DNA of 64,000 nt from contig NZ_BSTJ01000011.1 of assembly GCF_030269445.1 (NCBI RefSeq), forward strand, positions 124,001-188,000, given 5' to 3'. The notes below the pieces were generated by a model, which ran no database searches, had not been told where the DNA came from, and saw only the letters and a program-made list of their open reading frames with translations. Within the stretch, counting starts at the first letter, position 1, and every line of letters starts with the position of its first letter. The position numbers and the translations under genes are program-made. Shown one piece after another: positions 23,766 to 32,920 of the stretch. Source of the DNA: Actinoallomurus iriomotensis (GTDB lineage Bacteria > Actinomycetota > Actinomycetes > Streptosporangiales > Streptosporangiaceae).

Positions 23766-25784
23766 TCACCGCCGTGCCCTCGCCGCGGCCGCGTACGACT
23801 GGACGTACCGCGTCGAGGGCGCGCCGAGGCCGGTCACGTTGTCGAAACCGGCGACGGCGTGCAGCGGGCCGTCCTCGCCGAACGTCCACAGGCGGGTGAT
23901 GACCGGGCTGCTGGAGTCGGACGGGTCGGTGTAGTCGTTGCGGACGACGCCGAGCAGCGTTCCGGCGCCCTTCGGGGTGTCGGTGACGTCCTCGTAGGCG
24001 GACGTGCCGTGCCTGGCGTAGAGCACCGGGTTGGCGAAACCGATCTTCTCGCCGCCCTGCGCCTGCTGGGCTATCGCCTGCAGACCGGCGAACAGCGGAC
24101 CGGACAGGCTCGTGCCGCCCCAGCGGGTCTCGTGGTAGTGCGGGGTGCCGTCCTTGTAGAGCTGGGTCTCCCCGACCAGCATGCCGGTGTTGTTGTCCCC
24201 CTCCGTGGCGACGTCGGGAAGCACGCGCATGGGCGTCGTCGTGGTGCTCCCGTCCAGGAGGGTCTTCGACAGGCTCGCCGGGACCACGCCGGCCTGGTAG
24301 GACGGCTGCTGGTAGTCGGTGCTGGTGCCGCCACCGCCGCCCTGGTAGAAGTTCGCCGGGTAGCCGGCGGGCGGCACCGGGGTCCACCCCGTGCCGTCGG
24401 AGGTCTTCGCCGACCTGACGTTCCCCCACCCGGTCTGGAACACCTCACGACCGTCGCCGCCGACCGCCAGGGTCGTGCCGCCGACCGCGGTCACCCAGGG
24501 GCTCTCGGCGGGGAACGCGACCTGCTGGGCCGTGGAACCGTTGCCCGCGCCGCAGGGCGTCGCCGGGTCCCAGGTACCGCAGTCGCCGGTGATGAAGTAG
24601 AAGCCGATCCCCTCGGTGGCTCCGAGCTGGAAGATCTGGTCGTACTCGGCACGGAGCGCCGGCGGGGTGCCGTTCAGTTCGGTGCCCCACGAGTTGGTGA
24701 CGATGTCGGCCAGGTGGTCGTCGACGATCCGGCTCAGCGCGTCGGCCAGGTCGGTGTCCTGGCACGAGGCCGCGCCGACGTACGTCACGCCGGCGTCGGG
24801 CGCCACGTTGTGCACGGCTTCGACGTCCAGCGTCTCCTCGAGCCCCCAGATCGGGCCGCCGCACTCCTCGACGCTGTTGTAGTCGTCCGGCAGGTTCTGG
24901 GTGAACTGCCCCGCCTTGAAGTCCGCGGTGCCGTGGATCCTGCTGTAGAGGGTGACGTCGCCGGCGATCGTGGGCGAGGCGAACGCGTCCACGACCGCGA
25001 CGGTCGAACCGCTGCCGGTCGCGGCGACCTTGTCCAGGCCGTAGACGGAACGGATCTGCTGCGGTGTGTCACCGCACTGCGTCCACACGCCGGTGTGGCC
25101 GTAGGCCGGCGGCTGGTCGGTCGCCTTGGTCTCGCCGTAGTAGTGCGAACAGGGAGCGGCGCGGATGGTGACCGTCGGAGGACCGGGCGGGTCCTCGGCG
25201 GGGCCGGCCTGGTGCTTCCCGTCGTCCAGTCCGGTCACGCCGAGCACGTCCGGCGCGACGGCCGCCGGCACGGTCACCTCACCGGCCGGCCCGCGCAGTG
25301 TCGCGTTCTTGACGGTGTAGTCGTGCAGCGCGACGCCGAAGGCCTGCTGCGCCGACGCCACCGAACCGCGGACGGACACGTAGTGGTCGGTGACCTTGTC
25401 CACCTTCAGCCCCGAACGGGTCAGCCACGACGTGACCGCCCTGGTCTGGGCGGCCGTGCCGCCGAAACGGGACCGCGTCCGCGCGGGCGTCAGATAGTGG
25501 TGGAAGGCCGCGCTGTGCGGGTCGGACACGGCCGCCGCGTAGGCGGCGAGCCCTTGCGGGTCGCGCCCGGCCAGGTAGACCCGCAGGTCCAACGAGGTCG
25601 AGGGGTTCGTGGGCCCGCGGTCGGCCGAGGCGTTCGTCCAGGCCGGCCGGGAGTTCTCAACGGTGACCCGGCCACCCGGAGTGGCGGCGGCCGAGGCGAT
25701 CGCCGGCGTTCCGAGCACCAGGGGCAGAACCGCGCCGGCCAGTACGAACGCCCGGCGTCTCGCGGAATTTCGACGTGGAAACAT
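23766..25784 (-). CDS. Secreted S53 peptidase (sedolisin/kumamolisin type) with propeptide
   Basis: 672-residue exported serine-carboxyl protease, expected to work extracellularly at acidic pH. Order: a signal peptide with an arginine-rich start and LPLVLGTPAIASAA; an activation-peptide domain (about 50-190, with HHYLTPARTRSRFG); then the catalytic domain. The Glu/Asp pair is in EETLDVEAVH, the oxyanion Asp is in ITGDCGTWD and the nucleophile Ser is in GTSLSGP at 557-563. The calcium-site region near EDVTDTPKG follows. ATG 25784 is preferred over an upstream in-frame start because GAGAGGGA precedes it and the signal peptide starts there. Monocistronic, ended by a strong hairpin. Confidence 0.95.
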   Translation of the reverse strand: MFPRRNSARRRAFVLAGAVLPLVLGTPAIASAAATPGGRVTVENSRPAWTNASADRGPTNPSTSLDLRVYLAGRDPQGLAAYAAAVSDPHSAAFHHYLTPARTRSRFGGTAAQTRAVTSWLTRSGLKVDKVTDHYVSVRGSVASAQQAFGVALHDYTVKNATLRGPAGEVTVPAAVAPDVLGVTGLDDGKHQAGPAEDPPGPPTVTIRAAPCSHYYGETKATDQPPAYGHTGVWTQCGDTPQQIRSVYGLDKVAATGSGSTVAVVDAFASPTIAGDVTLYSRIHGTADFKAGQFTQNLPDDYNSVEECGGPIWGLEETLDVEAVHNVAPDAGVTYVGAASCQDTDLADALSRIVDDHLADIVTNSWGTELNGTPPALRAEYDQIFQLGATEGIGFYFITGDCGTWDPATPCGAGNGSTAQQVAFPAESPWVTAVGGTTLAVGGDGREVFQTGWGNVRSAKTSDGTGWTPVPPAGYPANFYQGGGGGTSTDYQQPSYQAGVVPASLSKTLLDGSTTTTPMRVLPDVATEGDNNTGMLVGETQLYKDGTPHYHETRWGGTSLSGPLFAGLQAIAQQAQGGEKIGFANPVLYARHGTSAYEDVTDTPKGAGTLLGVVRNDYTDPSDSSSPVITRLWTFGEDGPLHAVAGFDNVTGLGAPSTRYVQSYAAAARARR

Positions 25785-25931
25785 CGGTCCCTCTCTGCGC
25801 ATTCGACAGATTCTGAGACCGGAGGATGACCCAGCCGGGTACTGATCGGGTACACGCGCGTCCCCGCCGGTCACGTGGTCACCATCACCTGGTTACGATC
25901 AGTGCTCCGGTGACTATGGAGGAGGGAAAAC

Positions 25932-26165
25932 ATGTCGGCTGACTACAAGGCGGTGTTCGCACGGTACGACACCGACGGCGACGGGCGGCTCACCGCGGAC
26001 GAGGTGACCTCGGCGATCGCGGGGATGTTCCCGGCGGCGGAGGTGAACGACCTGTCCGGGATCGTCAAGGCGCTGTTCGAGCAGTACGACGTCGATCACG
26101 ACGGGCTGCTGACGGTGACGGAGTTCGTGCCGCTGGCCGAGAACCTTCCCGAGCTCGGTTCCTGA
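25932..26165 (+). CDS. Two-EF-hand calcium-binding protein
   Basis: 77-residue calmodulin-like protein with two canonical loops: DTDGDGRLTADE near residues 13-24 and DVDHDGLLTVTE near 53-64. Both have Asp at positions 1, 3 and 5, Gly at 6 and Glu at 12, so both should bind Ca2+. There is no signal peptide, so it is cytoplasmic. GGAGGAGGG precedes ATG 25932. Its stop is 2 bp before the LarA-family gene, which suggests coupled expression. Such small calerythrin-like proteins occur in many actinomycetes as calcium buffers or sensors; the partner here is unknown. Confidence 0.93.
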   Translation: MSADYKAVFARYDTDGDGRLTADEVTSAIAGMFPAAEVNDLSGIVKALFEQYDVDHDGLLTVTEFVPLAENLPELGS

Positions 26166-26167
26166 CC

Positions 26168-27442
26168 GTGAGAGTACGCCTCGCCTACGGCGAGACCGGC
26201 CTGGACATCGACGTCGACCCCGAGACGGCCACCGTCGTGGAGCCGGTCCACCATGAGGCCGCGCACGATCAGGCCGGCGTTCTGACCGCCGCGCTGCGCT
26301 CGCCCGTGGCCGGACCGCCGCTGCGCGAACGCGTGCGGCCGGGGCAGTCGGTGGCGATATCGGTGTGCGACGGCACGCGCCCGCAGCCGAGGCATCTCAT
26401 GGTCCCCGCCGTGCTGGCCGAGCTCGACGGGATCGTCGATCCGGACGACGTGGTGATCCTCGTCGCCACCGGCACCCACCGCGGCAACAGCGAGAGCGAA
26501 CTGCGGCAGATGCTCGGCGACGAGGTCGTGGACCACGTGCGCATCGTCAACCACGACGCCCGCGACCGCGAACAGCTGACCTGGATGGGCACCTTCGGCG
26601 ACGAGGTGCCCGTGTGGCTGAACCGGGAATGGGCCCAGGCCGACGTACGGATCACCACGGGGTTCGTCGAGCCGCACTTCTTCGCGGGCTTCTCCGGCGG
26701 GCCCAAACTCGTGGCCCCCGGTCTGGCGGCGCTGGAGACTGTCCTGGTCCTGCACGACGCCGCCCGGATCGGCAGTCCCCGGGCGACCTGGGGAGTCACC
26801 CACGGCAACCCGGTGCATGACGACGTACGCGCCATCGCCGAGGCGACCGGCGTCACCTTCGCCCTCGACGTGGTCCTCAACCGGGACAAGGAGATCGTCG
26901 CCGCGTTCGGCGGAGACCTGCCGGCCATGCACGCCGCCGCGACCGCGTTCGCCAAGCGCACGGCGATGCGGCCGGTGCCGGCGCCGTTCGACGTCGTGGT
27001 GACGACCAACTCCGGCTTTCCCCTGGACCAGAACCTCTATCAGGCCGTCAAGGGCATGTCCGCCGCCTACCAGGTCGTACGCCCGGGCGGGACGATCGTG
27101 TGCGCCGCCGAGTGCCGCGACGGATTCCCCGACCACGGCTCCTACCGTGAGGTGCTCGCGTCGGCGCGCTCCCCACGGCACCTGCTGGACGGCATCGCGG
27201 CACGCTCCGCCCGCGAGACCGTGCCCGACCAGTGGCAGGTGCAGATCCAGGCCCGCATCCAGTGCGACACCCAGGTCGTGATGCACACCTCCCATCTCAG
27301 TGACGACGACCTGGCCTCCGCGCATCTGCGGCAGACCGGCGACGTCTCCGAGACGGTCGCCCGGGCCCTGGCCGCCGCCGGACCGGACGCACGGCTCTGC
27401 GTACTCCCCGAGGGACCCCAGACGATCCCCTACCTGGCTTGA
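26168..27442 (+). CDS. larA: LarA-family nickel-pincer racemase/epimerase
   Basis: 424-residue lactate-racemase-family enzyme that uses the covalently bound nickel-pincer nucleotide. Every key residue of the Lactobacillus plantarum enzyme is found at a constant offset of four: Asp68 and Arg71 (DGTRP), His104 (ATGTHR), His170 and the cofactor-bearing Lys180 (EPHFFAGFSGGPK), and His196 (VLHDAARIG). This strongly supports a working cofactor site. The family also includes malate, aryl-lactate and sugar-acid racemases, so the substrate is open. larB, larC and larE, needed to make the cofactor, are not in the window. GTG 26168 lies 2 bp after the EF-hand gene. Confidence 0.88.
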   Translation: MRVRLAYGETGLDIDVDPETATVVEPVHHEAAHDQAGVLTAALRSPVAGPPLRERVRPGQSVAISVCDGTRPQPRHLMVPAVLAELDGIVDPDDVVILVATGTHRGNSESELRQMLGDEVVDHVRIVNHDARDREQLTWMGTFGDEVPVWLNREWAQADVRITTGFVEPHFFAGFSGGPKLVAPGLAALETVLVLHDAARIGSPRATWGVTHGNPVHDDVRAIAEATGVTFALDVVLNRDKEIVAAFGGDLPAMHAAATAFAKRTAMRPVPAPFDVVVTTNSGFPLDQNLYQAVKGMSAAYQVVRPGGTIVCAAECRDGFPDHGSYREVLASARSPRHLLDGIAARSARETVPDQWQVQIQARIQCDTQVVMHTSHLSDDDLASAHLRQTGDVSETVARALAAAGPDARLCVLPEGPQTIPYLA

Positions 27443-27449
27443 GGTTCTG

Positions 27450-29156
27450 CTAGCGGGTGGTGCACACCCAGGTGATCCAGTGGCCGCCGCCCGCGTTGGA
27501 GATGGCGTTCCGCTCGGCCGCGGCCTTCGTGGAGCCGCGGCCGCCCCAGTACCGGTTGGTACGCGGGTTGAACGCGACGGCGCCGCAGGCGTTGACGAAG
27601 GTCACGAGGACTTTGCAGCCGGAGCGGGGACACTCGTTCATCGCTCGCCGTTTGGCGCCGGACTCCGAGCCGTAGTCCCACGACTTGCCGAGGCTGCCAT
27701 CGTGCGCCACCGCGATGGCGCCCCAGTGCTCCGGCGGCGGGGGCGGCTCGTACGGCGTGGTCGGATCGGTCTCCGGGGGCGCGGTGGTCGGGTCCGGGTA
27801 CGGGGCGCTCGTGGTCGGGTCCGGGTAGGGGCTGGTCGGGTCCGCGTCCGGGGTGCTCGTGGCCGAGTCCGGTAGCGGATACGGAGTGCTCAGCGCGCTC
27901 TTGGTGCCGCCGCCGCTCTGCAGGGCCACGATGCCGAGCACGATCACGGCCACCGCCACGATCGGGGCGAGGACGATGGCCGCCGTCCGCGCTCCCGACG
28001 GGGCGGCCGGCCTCATCGGACCGGGGTAGGGACCGGGCCCGTACGGCGGTCCGGGTGGCCCGGGCGGTGGCGGTGGCCCGAGCGGGCCGGGCGGCATGGG
28101 GGATCCCGCCGGCAGGGGTGGTCCGGGCGGTAGAGGTCCGGGTGGGATGGGCGGTCCCGGCGGCAGGGGCGCCATACCCGGCCACGGACCGCCGGCCATG
28201 GCGGGCGGCGGCGCGTTGTCCCCGAACCGCCGGCCGTGCCGGTCCAGCATCGCGAGGGCATCTCCACGAGGGCTCGTGCCGTTCTCGCCGAAGAACACGC
28301 CGCGCAGCGTGTCGCGCCACTCCGCGGCACTGGGGCGGGCGTCGGTGGCGTACGGGTCGCCGAACGCGCGGTCGAACAGGGCGCGCAGCCGGGGGTCGAA
28401 CTCGCCGGGCAGGTCGGTGGGCCGGTGCCAGGCGTCCCCGGCCAGGGCCGGTGGGGGAGAGCCCGGCAGCAGGCAGTGGTGCACCAGGACGGCCAGGCCG
28501 TAGCGGTCGCTGTGCTCGTCGTGCGCGGCGATCCGGTGAGTGATCCAGCGTGGGTCGGCGAAGCCCGGGGCGCCGGCGCCACGGGTGCCGGGCGAGCCGG
28601 CCGGCCGCAGGCCGTCACAGCCGATGAGGTAGGCGTGCGGCCGATCGGGCCGCCACAGCAGGTTCTCCGGGGAGACGCCGCCGTGGACCAGCCCCGCGTC
28701 CTCCAAGACGGCGAAGATCTCACAGACCCGGAGCAGCACCCCGACGCGGAAGGCCGCGGGAGGCGGACCGGCCGGGCTCGTCCACAGGTGGTCGAGGGTG
28801 CGGGGCCGGCCGTCGTCGTACCGGAACGGCCGGGGGACGAACGGCAGGACCACGCCGACGACGGCCTGCCGGTCGACCAGGACGTCGACGGGGAAGTTGA
28901 TCGAGGTGTCCGCCGCCTCGGCCACCGTACCGGCGGCCTCCGCGCCGGTGACGACCGCCGCGCCCCGCGCCGCCGCCGCGCGAATCGATTCGGCGGCCTG
29001 AGGGTCGGCGACGGGAGCGGGGTAGAGCTTGGCGACGCGTTCGCGTCCGGCGTGGTCGCGGCAGAGGTGCAGCCTCGCCCGGCCGCCCGGGGGATTGAAG
29101 GGCGCGTCCTCCACCTGGTAGACCGCGCCCGACCCGTTGTCCAACGAGAACACCAT
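27450..29156 (-). CDS. Pseudokinase-like membrane protein with extracellular DUF4189 domain
   Basis: 568 residues from ATG 29156 (an in-frame start at 29210 has no ribosome site; GGGAGG precedes 29156). Residues 1-300 are a diverged protein-kinase fold: VAKLYP (beta-3 Lys about 43), a catalytic-loop equivalent VHGGVSPENLLW with Gly where the catalytic Asp should be, and CDGL in place of DFG. A Pro/Gly-rich linker (about 320-390), one membrane helix (TAAIVLAPIVAVAVIVLGIV) and a second Pro/Thr linker follow. The C-terminal 100 residues match DUF4189 (HWGAIAVAHDG, cysteines, GGGHWITWVC). Probably a sensor or scaffold linking outside to inside. Convergent with larA, 7 bp apart. Confidence 0.85.
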   Translation of the reverse strand: MVFSLDNGSGAVYQVEDAPFNPPGGRARLHLCRDHAGRERVAKLYPAPVADPQAAESIRAAAARGAAVVTGAEAAGTVAEAADTSINFPVDVLVDRQAVVGVVLPFVPRPFRYDDGRPRTLDHLWTSPAGPPPAAFRVGVLLRVCEIFAVLEDAGLVHGGVSPENLLWRPDRPHAYLIGCDGLRPAGSPGTRGAGAPGFADPRWITHRIAAHDEHSDRYGLAVLVHHCLLPGSPPPALAGDAWHRPTDLPGEFDPRLRALFDRAFGDPYATDARPSAAEWRDTLRGVFFGENGTSPRGDALAMLDRHGRRFGDNAPPPAMAGGPWPGMAPLPPGPPIPPGPLPPGPPLPAGSPMPPGPLGPPPPPGPPGPPYGPGPYPGPMRPAAPSGARTAAIVLAPIVAVAVIVLGIVALQSGGGTKSALSTPYPLPDSATSTPDADPTSPYPDPTTSAPYPDPTTAPPETDPTTPYEPPPPPEHWGAIAVAHDGSLGKSWDYGSESGAKRRAMNECPRSGCKVLVTFVNACGAVAFNPRTNRYWGGRGSTKAAAERNAISNAGGGHWITWVCTTR

Positions 29157-29290
29157 CCGCCTCCCGACTCCACCGGCACGGCCCGGGGCGTAGCCGAACC
29201 AAACAGACATAATCGTCTGCCTGAAGCATAGGCCGCGATCCGGTCTGAACGGCTCACCCGCGGGTGGGAACTTCGGTGACGTCGGATGGG

Positions 29291-29461
29291 CTGCACCGAC
29301 GACTCCACGATGAGCTTGCAGCGCTCGTAGCGGCGCTCGGTGTACCGCCGGAACGCCTCTTCGCGGCCCTCGTGAACGGCCAGGCAGTCGGCGAGGACGA
29401 CGCCGTCCTCGATCGCCTGGGCCGCTCCCTGGCCCAGGTGCGGGGGCGCGGCCACCCGATC
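29291..29461 (-). pseudogene. FAD-dependent monooxygenase remnant (C-terminal piece)
   Basis: About 57 residues match the FAD-binding C-terminal motif of PHBH-type aromatic monooxygenases: DRVAAPPHLGQGAAQAIEDG, then AFRRYTERRYERCKLIVESS. The usual GDAAH just before PHLGQG is degraded, the N-terminal domains are absent and the tail is scrambled. The rest of 29157-29544 shows nothing else recognisable. Confidence 0.75.
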
Positions 29462-29544
29462 GGTGCGGATGAGGACCCCGTCCACCCTAAAATCGCAAGT
29501 CGGCGGGCGAGCGGTACTGCGGGGGAATACGGCTGAGTGGGCCC

Positions 29545-30468
29545 TTGCTGTGGGGATCTCTGGGTGGCGCTGAGGTGATCGAGGGTCTGGGGCGGGTGGC
29601 CGCGATGTGTCGGGAGACGCTGGGTGACGGGCCGGGAATCAGACGTCCTCTGGCGGAGGATTCGTCCCTCGACATTGTCGAGATCACCTGTTGTGACGAT
29701 CGGCGGTCGTTTCGTCCGCCGGTCTTGGTCTCCGGGCCCGAGGCCGGGGTCACGCGGATGCTGTTGGTCCGCTCCGGCGGGTTCTTGGCGCGGGTCAACG
29801 GCCGTGAGGAGTTCACCGACCCGGTCACGGGATTTGTGCTCCGCCAGGGCGATGAGGTGGCCTTCGCCCACCCGGCCTACACCCGCGACATCAGCACGAT
29901 GCTCGATCTCGGCCAGGACGTCTACGGTGACCTCCTGCCACCGGCCCAGAATCCTGTCGTACCGGTTACCGCCGCGCTCGACCTGGCCCACCGGCGGCTG
30001 GTCTCCGCCTGCCGGGCAGGGATCGACCGCTTCGAGGTCGCCGAGCGGGTGCATCACCTGCTCACCAGGGTCCCCACCCCGCACACTCTGGCACGGACCG
30101 GGCGGCGCGCCGCCACTGTCCAGGCGCACCGCAGGCTGGTCGACCACACGCGGGCGGTGCTGATCGACGGGCCGCTGACGGTGAGCCTGGAGGAACTCGG
30201 CCGCCAGGTGGGCTGCTCCCCCTTCCACCTCAGCAGGGTGTTCCACCAGGTCACCGGGCAGACCCTCAACCACTACCGCAACCAGCTACGGGTCCGCGCC
30301 GTGGCCGAAGACCTCGCCGACGGACACTCCTCACTGCGGACGCTGGCCGCTACCTACGGCTTCGCCGACCAGGCCCACCTGACCCGCGTGTTCCGACAGC
30401 ACACAGGACAGCTACCCAGCGCGGTCCGGGCGATGCTGAGACCGGCCGGCCCGGATGAGTGGATATGA
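29545..30468 (+). CDS. AraC-family transcriptional regulator
   Basis: 307-residue regulator. The N-terminal region (about 1-170) is a cupin-like sensor resembling AraC_binding domains (FLARVNGREEFTDPVTGFVL). The C-terminal 100 residues form the double HTH (VSLEELGRQVGCSPFHLSRVF, then SLRTLAATYGFADQAHLTRVF, in two copies). The start is uncertain: TTG 29545 gives the longest product, GTG 29575 is an alternative with an equally weak site. Same strand as the aldo/keto reductase 145 bp downstream and could regulate it. Confidence 0.88.
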   Translation: MLWGSLGGAEVIEGLGRVAAMCRETLGDGPGIRRPLAEDSSLDIVEITCCDDRRSFRPPVLVSGPEAGVTRMLLVRSGGFLARVNGREEFTDPVTGFVLRQGDEVAFAHPAYTRDISTMLDLGQDVYGDLLPPAQNPVVPVTAALDLAHRRLVSACRAGIDRFEVAERVHHLLTRVPTPHTLARTGRRAATVQAHRRLVDHTRAVLIDGPLTVSLEELGRQVGCSPFHLSRVFHQVTGQTLNHYRNQLRVRAVAEDLADGHSSLRTLAATYGFADQAHLTRVFRQHTGQLPSAVRAMLRPAGPDEWI

Positions 30469-30613
30469 ACAGGAATCTTCTACGCCACCGCGGTACGCCT
30501 ACGTGATGATCATAAACATGAAGACCTCTACGTTCTCTGTTGCATGCCGTGCCTCGCGTGTACACCGATCTCTCGCACATCTCTTTCCTCTGGGCCAAAT
30601 GAGAGGGAACTGA

Positions 30614-31624
30614 GTGAAATACCGCACTATCGGCGCTGACCCGGCGACGCGGCGTGAGGTGAGCGTGCTCAGTCTCGGCGCGATGTTGTTCGGCACGACC
30701 ATCGACGAGGAGACGTCGTTCGCGATTCTCGATCGGTATGTCGAGGCGGGCGGCACGTTCATCGACACCGCGAACAACTACGCGTACTGGAACACCGGCA
30801 GCCAGGGCGGGGAAAGCGAGGCGCTGCTCGGCCGCTGGCGGCGCAGCCGCGGCGTCGGCGAGGAGATCACCATCGCCACCAAGCTCGGCGGCCGGCCGAC
30901 CGCCACCACCAAGCCGACCGGCTCCACCAGCAGGCTGGTCCCCTCAGACGGCGTTGAGGGGGTGAACGCCAAGGTGATCCGGGAGTCCTCGGCCGCCAGC
31001 CGCGAGCGCCTCGGCGTGGAGAGGCTGGACCTGTTGTACGCGCACATCGGGTTCCCGGACGCGCCGTGGCAGGAGATCGTTGAGGCGTTCGGCGCACTGG
31101 TCGCAGACGGCACGGTCGGCCTGCTGGGCGCCAGCAACCACTGGGCGTGGAGCCTGGAGCGGGCCAGGAACCTGGCCGCCGCCGCCGGCCTGCCCGGCTA
31201 CGAGGTCCTCCAGTACCACCACAGCTACCTGCGGCGGCGGGGCGACTTGCCCAGCAGGCGCTCCCCGGACGGGGAGATCGGCACAGTCTCCGGTGACCTG
31301 CTCAGCTATGTGCGGGCCGAGCCCGGCCTCGCGCTGGTCGCCTACTCCCCGCTGCTGGGCGGCGCCTACGTACGCCAGGACAAGCCCCTGGACGCCGGCT
31401 TCGACCACGCGGGCACGCCCGCCCGCCTCGCGGCGCTGCACCAGGTGGCCGACGAAACCGGGGCGACCCCCAACCAGGTGGTGCTGTCCTGGCTCATCGG
31501 CGGCGAGATACCGGTCATCCCCCTGGTCGGCGCGTCCTCGGTGGCGCAACTGGAGGAGAGTCTGGCGGCCGTGGACCTGGAGCTGACCGGGGAGCAGCGC
31601 GCCGAACTGGACGCGGCACACTGA
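30614..31624 (+). CDS. Aldo/keto reductase
   Basis: 336-residue NADPH-dependent aldo/keto reductase. Asp and Tyr are in FIDTANNYAYW, Lys in TIATKLGGRP and His in LLYAHIGFPD. The cofactor-binding C-terminus reads VIPLVGASSVAQLEESL. GTG 30614 follows a GAGAGGGA site. It differs from the reductase at 13289 (long insert around residues 90-115 and a different core), so they are not recent duplicates. Probably cytosolic, reducing a sugar or aromatic aldehyde; upstream AraC regulator may control it. Followed by a perfect 21-bp-arm hairpin. Confidence 0.93.
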   Translation: MKYRTIGADPATRREVSVLSLGAMLFGTTIDEETSFAILDRYVEAGGTFIDTANNYAYWNTGSQGGESEALLGRWRRSRGVGEEITIATKLGGRPTATTKPTGSTSRLVPSDGVEGVNAKVIRESSAASRERLGVERLDLLYAHIGFPDAPWQEIVEAFGALVADGTVGLLGASNHWAWSLERARNLAAAAGLPGYEVLQYHHSYLRRRGDLPSRRSPDGEIGTVSGDLLSYVRAEPGLALVAYSPLLGGAYVRQDKPLDAGFDHAGTPARLAALHQVADETGATPNQVVLSWLIGGEIPVIPLVGASSVAQLEESLAAVDLELTGEQRAELDAAH

Positions 31625-31703
31625 GCCTCTCCGTAACGGCCGGCGACGATGTGTGATCGCCAGGACGGCCTGCCCGGTGGCCCAACGCCCGGAAAGCCGC
31701 AAA

Positions 31704-31751
31704 GCCTCGGCTAGAAGTGATCTCGGCCTAGAGATCACTTCTAGCCGAGGC
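31704..31751. terminator. Perfect 21-bp-arm hairpin between convergent genes
   Basis: GCCTCGGCTAGAAGTGATCTC (31704-31724) is the exact reverse complement of 31731-31751, with a 6-nt loop GGCCTA. It lies 80 bp after the aldo/keto reductase stop and 179 bp before the NlpC/P60 stop, so a bidirectional terminator is likely. The low GC of the arms relative to the genome and their perfection also fit a small mobile or recombination site. The rest of 31625-31929 holds nothing recognisable. Confidence 0.65.
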
Positions 31752-31929
31752 CTCGCGTGTCACCCTCATCCGCACCGATATGACCTGCGCCCGCGGCGTC
31801 ATCGACGCACTCGCCGACCGAGAAAGGCTCACTGAGCGCCCCGTGAGGTGGGAAGACGGCCGGACCGCGACATTACGTTGCGCGGTGATCTCCTTGCGTC
31901 GCCCGGGAAACGCTGCTCTCCGGGTGGGC

Positions 31930-32916
31930 TCAGGTGGGACGGGCGAAGCCGATGGGGTTCTGGGTTTTGTAATTCTGGATCTGGACGTAACTGCCCGTAT
32001 GCGGTGCGACGATCATCGTGCCCTTTTCGGGGTCCAAGACGATGCCGACGTGTCCCGGTCCGCTGTTGCCCATGTGGAAGAAGACCAGGTCGCCGGGCTG
32101 CTCATGGCCCGCCGGGACCGACGGCTCCTGCTGCCACTGCACGTCGGAGGTGCGCGGAATGTCGATACCCGCGGCGTGGTAGGCCTGCGAGGTGAGACCC
32201 GAGCAGTCGAACCGGTCCGGTCCCGCGGCGCCCCACACATAGGGGTCGCCGAGCTTGGTGAGCGCCCAGTTGATTATTTGCTGTGCGCGGGGGTTGGGCG
32301 CGAGGGTGCTGGCGTTGGCCGGCACCGGGATGCTGCCGGAGTGCGCGTAGTCGACCGGGGCGGACAGCGGGGTCCCGTGTCCGTTTCCAGGGCCGGTGCC
32401 GTTGCCGCTCGACAGGTCGGTGCCGGGCATCAGGTCACGCAACGCGGTCGCGACCGAACTGTCGGCGCTGGTCGCCTCCTTGAGGGCGGCGTCGATGTCG
32501 TCCTGGTATCCCTGCTGGATTGTCGCCCGGTCCGTGTCGCGCTTCGTGTCGGTGGGCGGCCGGGTGTCGGTGACCTTGCCGCCCGTGCAGTCGAAACCAT
32601 TGGCCGTCGCCAGTTGAACGGTCTGCACCAGCTTGTTGTGCGCCTCCGCGAAATTCGTGTACGCGGTGGTCAGCGTGCTCTCCACCTGCGCCAGAATCCT
32701 GGAGGACTCCTGCACTTTCAAGTGCTTCGCGTCGATGAACGCGTGCGCCTCGGAGGCCGCGGCGCTGTCCCAGTTTCCGGACACGTGCTGATTGACCGTG
32801 AGGAGGTCACCGCCGTGCTTGTCCACCGCGTCCCGCCACTTACCCCACGCGTCGGCGGTGCTCTTGTACTGGTGCGGAGTGGCGTTCAGCAGATCGTCGT
32901 AGGTGATGCCGCCCAT
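31930..32916 (-). CDS. NlpC/P60 peptidase with WXG-like helical N-terminus
   Basis: 328 residues. Residues 1-105 form a helical hairpin-type domain (WGKWRDAVDKHGGDL, GNWDSAAASEAHAFID) resembling WXG100/ESX substrates. There is a helical spacer and a Gly/Pro linker (about 165-205). A C-terminal NlpC/P60 cysteine peptidase follows: catalytic Cys in RFDCSGLT, His in GPGHVGIVLD and a third polar residue (His) in VAPHTGSY. It should cut peptidoglycan stem peptides. No signal peptide; secretion would be through the WXG-like domain by a type VII (ESX) system (inference). Its start lies 4 bp after the stop of the 109-residue WXG-like gene. Confidence 0.88.
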   Translation of the reverse strand: MGGITYDDLLNATPHQYKSTADAWGKWRDAVDKHGGDLLTVNQHVSGNWDSAAASEAHAFIDAKHLKVQESSRILAQVESTLTTAYTNFAEAHNKLVQTVQLATANGFDCTGGKVTDTRPPTDTKRDTDRATIQQGYQDDIDAALKEATSADSSVATALRDLMPGTDLSSGNGTGPGNGHGTPLSAPVDYAHSGSIPVPANASTLAPNPRAQQIINWALTKLGDPYVWGAAGPDRFDCSGLTSQAYHAAGIDIPRTSDVQWQQEPSVPAGHEQPGDLVFFHMGNSGPGHVGIVLDPEKGTMIVAPHTGSYVQIQNYKTQNPIGFARPT

Positions 32917-32920
32917 GTGA

